NCBI GenBank assembly: GCA_964518725.1
Contig: CAZFKP010000008.1
Location: 16,005-80,004 of the forward strand
DNA: 64,000 bases
Direction of reading: 5' to 3'
Source: JANRKF01 sp964518725
GTDB lineage: Bacteria > Pseudomonadota > Alphaproteobacteria > Rickettsiales > SXRF01
The translations under genes were made by a program, and so were the position numbers. Each line of letters opens with the position of its first letter. Within the stretch, counting starts at the first letter, position 1. Shown here piece by piece: positions 60,215 to 64,000 of this stretch. Below the pieces are notes generated by a model. The model ran no database searches. It saw only the letters and a program-made list of their open reading frames with translations, and was not told where the DNA came from.

Positions 60215-60286
60215 CGCCGCCCCATGGGTTAAGGTGCAGAATTATAGTGGATCGCAGCGGCAGGTAAAGGCCTAATCACGCCACTG

Positions 60287-61090
60287 TCAGCGAGTGCGGT
60301 CGCGCACCTGCAGCCCGTAAGCGCTGTAAAATCCCTCCAGCCTGCCGGATGCCCCGAATTGTTGCATCCCGACGTCAAACTGGGCGGCCAACCCCCGGGA
60401 CGCCTCCGAAGCCGGGGAAAACGCCAGAAACACTTCCGCCTGGGGCGAACTCCCCGCCCATGCGATTTTATCGCCCAGTTTCATTTTCAGAATGGTGTAC
60501 TCCATCACCGGCCGCGTCTCGACAATTACCTCGATCTGGTTAGAGAGTAGCTTTTTGATATTGTCGCGCAGCGCATTCTCCCCTGTGGCAAACTGCACGG
60601 CATTCACGTGGTCGGAATTGTTGCGGATATATTCATTGATGGCATTACCATAACCATAATCGGCGATCACCCCGATCTTCTTTGCCTTGAGCGTGTGCAC
60701 TCCCTGGAAACGCCACGAGTTGCCCTTCAACACATAGAAATCATCGGTAATGTTGTACACCGGCTGGCGGGGAAAAACGAGCGAAGCATCGTCATACCGG
60801 CTGGCACCGATGACCGCATCCACCTGTCCGCTACGCACGCGCGCCAGCGCCTCACTCCACGGCATCAGCCGGTAATCAATCGTGTAGCCCAGCGGCTCGA
60901 AAATCGCCTTCGCCAAATCAATGCCCACGCCAAGCCGCCCTTGGGAGCGCGCACAGTTGATCGGGCACCAGCTATCGGCCGCAATCGTGAGCGTGCGTTT
61001 CTGGTAGAAATCTGGCGTAAGCGCAAACGCAACGGCAGAAACCGCACAAAATGCGAAGAAAATAACAAAAATATTTCGCCATTGCTGCAT
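60287..61090 (-). CDS. Periplasmic solute-binding protein (family 3)
   Basis: 267 residues with a signal peptide (QQWRNIFVIFFAFCAVSAVAFA) and the amino-acid-type SBP_bac_3 fold: LTIAADSWCPINC, GVGIDLAKAIFEPLGYTIDY, RVRSGQVDAVIGASRYDD and VGMQQFGASG. No permease or ATPase gene is adjacent, and the CPINC cysteine pair is unusual near the ligand-binding start. It may feed an importer encoded elsewhere or act as a sensor domain. The ATG at 61090 was chosen for its signal peptide. Confidence 0.82.
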   Translation of the reverse strand: MQQWRNIFVIFFAFCAVSAVAFALTPDFYQKRTLTIAADSWCPINCARSQGRLGVGIDLAKAIFEPLGYTIDYRLMPWSEALARVRSGQVDAVIGASRYDDASLVFPRQPVYNITDDFYVLKGNSWRFQGVHTLKAKKIGVIADYGYGNAINEYIRNNSDHVNAVQFATGENALRDNIKKLLSNQIEVIVETRPVMEYTILKMKLGDKIAWAGSSPQAEVFLAFSPASEASRGLAAQFDVGMQQFGASGRLEGFYSAYGLQVRDRTR

Positions 61091-61307
61091 TGCAACGTTG
61101 TAGCATGACGCGATGCGGGAAGCCACCGTTTATTATCTTTATTTTTGTTCCGTATGCGGAATGAAAATCATTGAAACGCGCTCTCACAGCTAGTTTTGCT
61201 GCATCGCAATACACGATTTTTGTTGTAAAATTATACCGCTCGTGATAGTGTTTAACTACGGTTAGGAATTCATTCTGGCCGATATTTAGAAGGGAGAGGT
61301 TAACGCT

Positions 61308-61499
61308 ATGTTTCACAAGATCGCACTGTTGCTGGTGATCGTTGGCGCGACGAATGTGGGTTTCACTTCGTGGCTTCATGTCGACATCATTGGTACACTG
61401 TTTGGGCCAATCAGCCCGATGGTGAATGTGCTCGTGGGCTTATCCGGCGTGTATATGTTGCTTACTACCTATACCACGCTGATCAAAAAGCCTGCGTAA
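61308..61499 (+). CDS. DUF378-family small membrane protein
   Basis: 63 residues with two membrane helices (about 5-20 and 38-56), matching the DUF378 pattern: LLLVIVGATNVGF, IIGTLFG and NVLVGLSGVYML. The function of the family is unknown. A strong GAAGGGAGAGG ribosome site precedes the ATG and a clean terminator follows, so it is an independent single-gene unit. Confidence 0.82.
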   Translation: MFHKIALLLVIVGATNVGFTSWLHVDIIGTLFGPISPMVNVLVGLSGVYMLLTTYTTLIKKPA

Positions 61500-61527
61500 T
61501 CGTAAAAAGCACATATAAGAACCGACT

Positions 61528-61561
61528 CCCGTCCTCCGAAAGGAGGGCGGGTTTCTTTTTG
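61528..61561 (+). terminator. Rho-independent terminator after the DUF378 gene
   Basis: Stem CCCGTCCTCC / GGAGGGCGGG with a GAAA loop, followed by TTTCTTTTT. Read on the plus strand, 28 bases after the stop codon. Confidence 0.9.
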
Positions 61562-61583
61562 TGTAAAAAACGGATGGGTCGGA

Positions 61584-61787
61584 TTACTCGAAATAACCCG
61601 CAGACGTGATGCCGTATTTGAGCATGAATTCTTCAAAGTCGCACACATCGGCATTAGCCTGAAGATGGCAGGACTTCTCTGCCTCAACAGCAACCTTCAT
61701 CGCTTCCAGGCGTTTGAAATCAAAAATTTCAGCACGCGCTTGCGGCTGGGGAATGGGATCGAGTTTTCTGGCAGTGCTGTGGCGCAT
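61584..61787 (-). CDS. Hypothetical protein, 67 residues
   Basis: Not recognised. A soluble protein starting MRHSTARKLDPIPQ, with a helix FDFKRLEAMKVAVEAEKSC and two cysteines. AGGAGA lies well placed before the ATG at 61787. The reading frame upstream to 61835 lacks a ribosome site. It lies between two terminators. Confidence 0.55.
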   Translation of the reverse strand: MRHSTARKLDPIPQPQARAEIFDFKRLEAMKVAVEAEKSCHLQANADVCDFEEFMLKYGITSAGYFE

Positions 61788-61849
61788 GGCGGTATCTCCT
61801 GTGAAGGGTATTATTCCTAGCAGAAAACCAGCCAAAAATCCATAAAAAA

Positions 61850-61878
61850 GGCTCCGGAATCGCTCCCGGAGCCTTTTT
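61850..61878 (-). terminator. Bidirectional rho-independent terminator
   Basis: Perfect eight-base stem GGCTCCGG / CCGGAGCC (61850-61873) with six A on the left and five T on the right, so it can end transcripts from either side. It directly follows the 58-residue H1-like gene on the minus strand. Confidence 0.88.
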
Positions 61879-61895
61879 CATGAGATTGCCGGCGC

Positions 61896-62072
61896 TTAGG
61901 CAGCGTTTTTCTTAGCTTGAATTTCTTTGCGGCGGGCATCAGCCAGCTTTTTGATTTCCATCAGAGCCGCGCGAGCGCGCGTGCCAGCGGACGCATTGCC
62001 GCCTTCAAATTTCGCATCTTCGGCTTGGAATACTTCAACGAGTTCGGCAATTTTAGCGCTGGTCTTGGACAT
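61896..62072 (-). CDS. Small basic histone H1-like (Hc1-like) protein
   Basis: A 58-residue helical protein starting MSKTSAKIAELVEVFQAEDA, with GNASAGTRARAALMEIKKLA and a lysine/arginine-rich end. The GNxxAxxRxR...KLxxxRKE pattern resembles the conserved N-terminal region of chlamydial Hc1-type histone-like proteins, so nucleoid binding is likely but unproven. A good AGGAG precedes the ATG and a strong terminator follows; a short, probably highly expressed single-gene unit. Confidence 0.75.
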   Translation of the reverse strand: MSKTSAKIAELVEVFQAEDAKFEGGNASAGTRARAALMEIKKLADARRKEIQAKKNAA

Positions 62073-62164
62073 GGAATGCTCCTGCTAGTTTGTTAGTTGA
62101 AAAAATCAGCGGGAAAATTCGTAGCAGGGAAAAACATGTGAGGTCAAGGGGGAAGGTAAGGCCA

Positions 62165-63400
62165 TTAAAAAGAGGGTGGTAAGAATTGTTTTGCCAGTTT
62201 CAAATTCTGCCCCTGATAATTAGATCTTATAGCTCCCTCACCATAGAGCCTTTGCGGTGCTTCAGCCATGCGCTCGTATCGGAGCCAACCTACCGTCTGC
62301 CCATGCTCTAACAAGAACGGCACTTCGTGAGAACGCACCTCCAGAACACCTTTGCTATTATCAGCTTTCTTCGTCATGGGATTCCATCCGAAGCCAGGAT
62401 CAAAAAAACCTGCATAATGTACTCTGAACTCTCCAGCTCTTGTATCATATGGTAGCATTTCGGCCGCATAATCTGGCGGTACAGCTATCGCCTCTTTAGT
62501 CATGAGAATATAAAATTCATTCGGATCAAGTATGAGCGATGGATTTTTGTGGAAACGTATGGGCTCCCAAAAATCAAGTGGGTCATAATCGCGCTTATCC
62601 AAATCAATCCGCTTAGTGTTCTTCTTTGCTCGCCAACCTATAATTTCCCCCTCAACACCGCCTCCTTCCAAATCGATAGTAAAGCGCAGACTACCCGTTT
62701 CACCAATGTATTTTTCCGTATCAGGGGTACGAACAATTTTCTCATCTTTAAGAAGTTGCTGCCATTCATCAATGGTAATCTCCTTAGGAGACGTTTTGCT
62801 TCGACGGAACCTTAATTGATTAAGGCGTGTGCTACGCCTTACAACGACACTGAATGTACGAGGAACCACCTCAAGGAACAATCTTCCTTCGTACCCTCGC
62901 CGGACTTGATCAAAAGACGTGCCCTCATCCGTAATAAGCCTAGTCAATATATCCAGACGTCCCGTGGAACTTTTCGGATTAGCAAATCCTATAACATCAC
63001 TTTTTAGCTTCACCTCTTCCAAGAGAGGAATTACATAAACTCTTCCTTTCTCTAGGACAGCACCGTTAGCCAAATTTATTTTAAAGTCATCATAGCGCTC
63101 ATCTAATTGCTTTATCTTATCAAAGACTTTAGTATTCTTTCCCGGTAAGAAACTAGTGTCCACAGGATACGCATAATCACCCAACCGAAGATCAATGCTA
63201 GCTGGCTGAATTTGATCTTCATCAATTCCTATCAAGCGCTCTGTATCCTTAGTTGCCTTAATCTCTCCATTTTTTACCATTTCAAAAATACTCAAATCAG
63301 GCAAAATGCCCGTACTGATTTCACGACGAAGGCTCACATCGGAATCAATAGTTTGATTGCCAGTGCTCGAAGGAGAGTTAATGAGCGTTGCTATTTCCAT
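62165..63400 (-). CDS. 2'-deoxycytidine 5'-triphosphate deaminase (two-domain form)
   Basis: Deaminates dCTP to dUTP for dTTP synthesis. It is the long alphaproteobacterial form with two dUTPase-like halves: QIQPASIDLRLGDYAYPV and NPKSSTGRLDILTRLITDEG in the first, and FYILMTKEAIAVPPDYAAEM and HYAGFFDPGFGW in the second. 411 residues from the ATG at 63400, longer than usual by about 40 residues because of an N-terminal extension. AT-richer than most of the window. It follows a small zinc-finger gene closely. Confidence 0.85.
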   Translation of the reverse strand: MEIATLINSPSSTGNQTIDSDVSLRREISTGILPDLSIFEMVKNGEIKATKDTERLIGIDEDQIQPASIDLRLGDYAYPVDTSFLPGKNTKVFDKIKQLDERYDDFKINLANGAVLEKGRVYVIPLLEEVKLKSDVIGFANPKSSTGRLDILTRLITDEGTSFDQVRRGYEGRLFLEVVPRTFSVVVRRSTRLNQLRFRRSKTSPKEITIDEWQQLLKDEKIVRTPDTEKYIGETGSLRFTIDLEGGGVEGEIIGWRAKKNTKRIDLDKRDYDPLDFWEPIRFHKNPSLILDPNEFYILMTKEAIAVPPDYAAEMLPYDTRAGEFRVHYAGFFDPGFGWNPMTKKADNSKGVLEVRSHEVPFLLEHGQTVGWLRYERMAEAPQRLYGEGAIRSNYQGQNLKLAKQFLPPSF

Positions 63401-63407
63401 CACCAAA

Positions 63408-63581
63408 TCATTCCTTTTCTAGAATTTTCTTCTGACGCATCTTTATATCACCGGACTTCCACTCTATTTCGCAATCCCAAGAACAAAAGCCTCCTTGGCT
63501 TTTAATAATAGTTTTACGACAAACGGGACAAAGATTCTGTTCCCGACATTTTTGTAGATATTTTGTTTCCACTTCAGCCAT
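63408..63581 (-). CDS. Small zinc-finger protein, 57 residues
   Basis: Starts MAEVETKYLQKCREQ and has the likely zinc ligands CPVC (residues 18-21) and CSWDC (33-37), with WDCEIEWK between helices, followed by a basic tail. It resembles treble-clef or MYM-type small zinc fingers often linked to DNA or RNA handling. Its stop is seven bases before the dCTP deaminase ATG. The family is not named. Confidence 0.6.
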   Translation of the reverse strand: MAEVETKYLQKCREQNLCPVCRKTIIKSQGGFCSWDCEIEWKSGDIKMRQKKILEKE

Positions 63582-63633
63582 AGCCTGAGGTTTATTCTCA
63601 TGTCCATTGAATGTCTAGTGAATGTCTAGAAAC

Positions 63634-63666
63634 AAAAAAGCCCCGCTCATTTTCATGAGGCGAGGC
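63634..63666 (-). terminator. Terminator downstream of 16S rRNA
   Basis: Hairpin with arms ATGAGGCGAGGC / GCCCCGCTCAT (one bulge, one mismatch), followed on the minus strand by six T. It lies about 120 bases after the 16S 3' end, so 16S transcription appears to end here. Confidence 0.8.
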
Positions 63667-63784
63667 TTTTGTATCTCGGTTGAACTAGCATTTAAGCGCA
63701 GATGACGAAGCATGATGTAAGATAAAGATTGTTTAGCTCCAGAGGCCGGATAATTCCGACATGGGCAATAAACATCTTCCTTAG

Positions 63785-64000
<216 letters not shown>

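Overview
The window reads as the chromosome of an alphaproteobacterium of moderately high GC. The evidence is a class I lysyl-tRNA synthetase, PstA with a long N-terminal extension, an alphaproteobacterial-type homoserine kinase, a two-domain dCTP deaminase, and the gene neighbourhood erpA / dgt / argS / SPOR protein / nagZ / tatABC / serS / surE / pcm / lytM. It makes its own lysine, arginine and threonine precursors, respires with succinate dehydrogenase, and has a flagellin and a pilin-like protein, so it does not look like a strongly reduced endosymbiont. Even so, its 16S rRNA gene stands alone with its own terminator, as in Rickettsiales and some other lineages with split rRNA operons.

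Layout. 1-8.3 kb: glnE, a peroxiredoxin, three unrecognised genes, a pilin-like protein, a Fur-box-controlled bfd-bfr iron store pair, a cyclophilin and queA. 8.3-11.2 kb: pstCAB without pstS. 11.3-16 kb: a thioredoxin-like protein, argH - small lipoprotein - lysA, and two envelope proteins. 16-27.3 kb: the most unusual region. A 2307-residue protein carries five GlcNAc-transferase-like (Skp1/GT60-type) domains, a redoxin-like domain without its catalytic cysteine and two 2-oxoglutarate/Fe(II) oxygenase domains. It is translationally coupled to lysS and faces a divergent sulfotransferase-like gene. 27.4-43.6 kb: the conserved alphaproteobacterial cluster, interrupted by a four-helix-bundle (IVP) cassette, structured repeats and several small AT-rich genes. 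43.6-44.7 kb: a small island that duplicated the 3' end of xthA. 44.7-54.6 kb: rnhA-thrB, an sdh operon split by a metalloprotease and two small genes, a Fic-like/zeta-toxin-like fusion protein, and ftsE without ftsX. 54.6-61.5 kb: zinc-ribbon protein, hpt, flagellin, ftsY-mtaB-dapF, a solute-binding protein. 61.5-64 kb: small DNA-binding-like and zinc-finger genes, dCTP deaminase and the 3' end of 16S rRNA.

Main hypothesis. The giant protein joins on one chain the two steps known from Dictyostelium Skp1 modification: prolyl hydroxylation by a 2OG/Fe(II) oxygenase, then GlcNAc addition to hydroxyproline by a GT60 enzyme. No signal peptide or membrane segment is visible, so a cytoplasmic protein hydroxylation-glycosylation machine, perhaps followed by sulfation by the neighbour, is a reasonable and testable proposal. 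A second theme is a genome full of small insertions. Palindromic repeats, an IVP cassette and foreign small genes sit exactly at gene junctions, and in three places they supply start codons, stop codons or gene ends to core genes.
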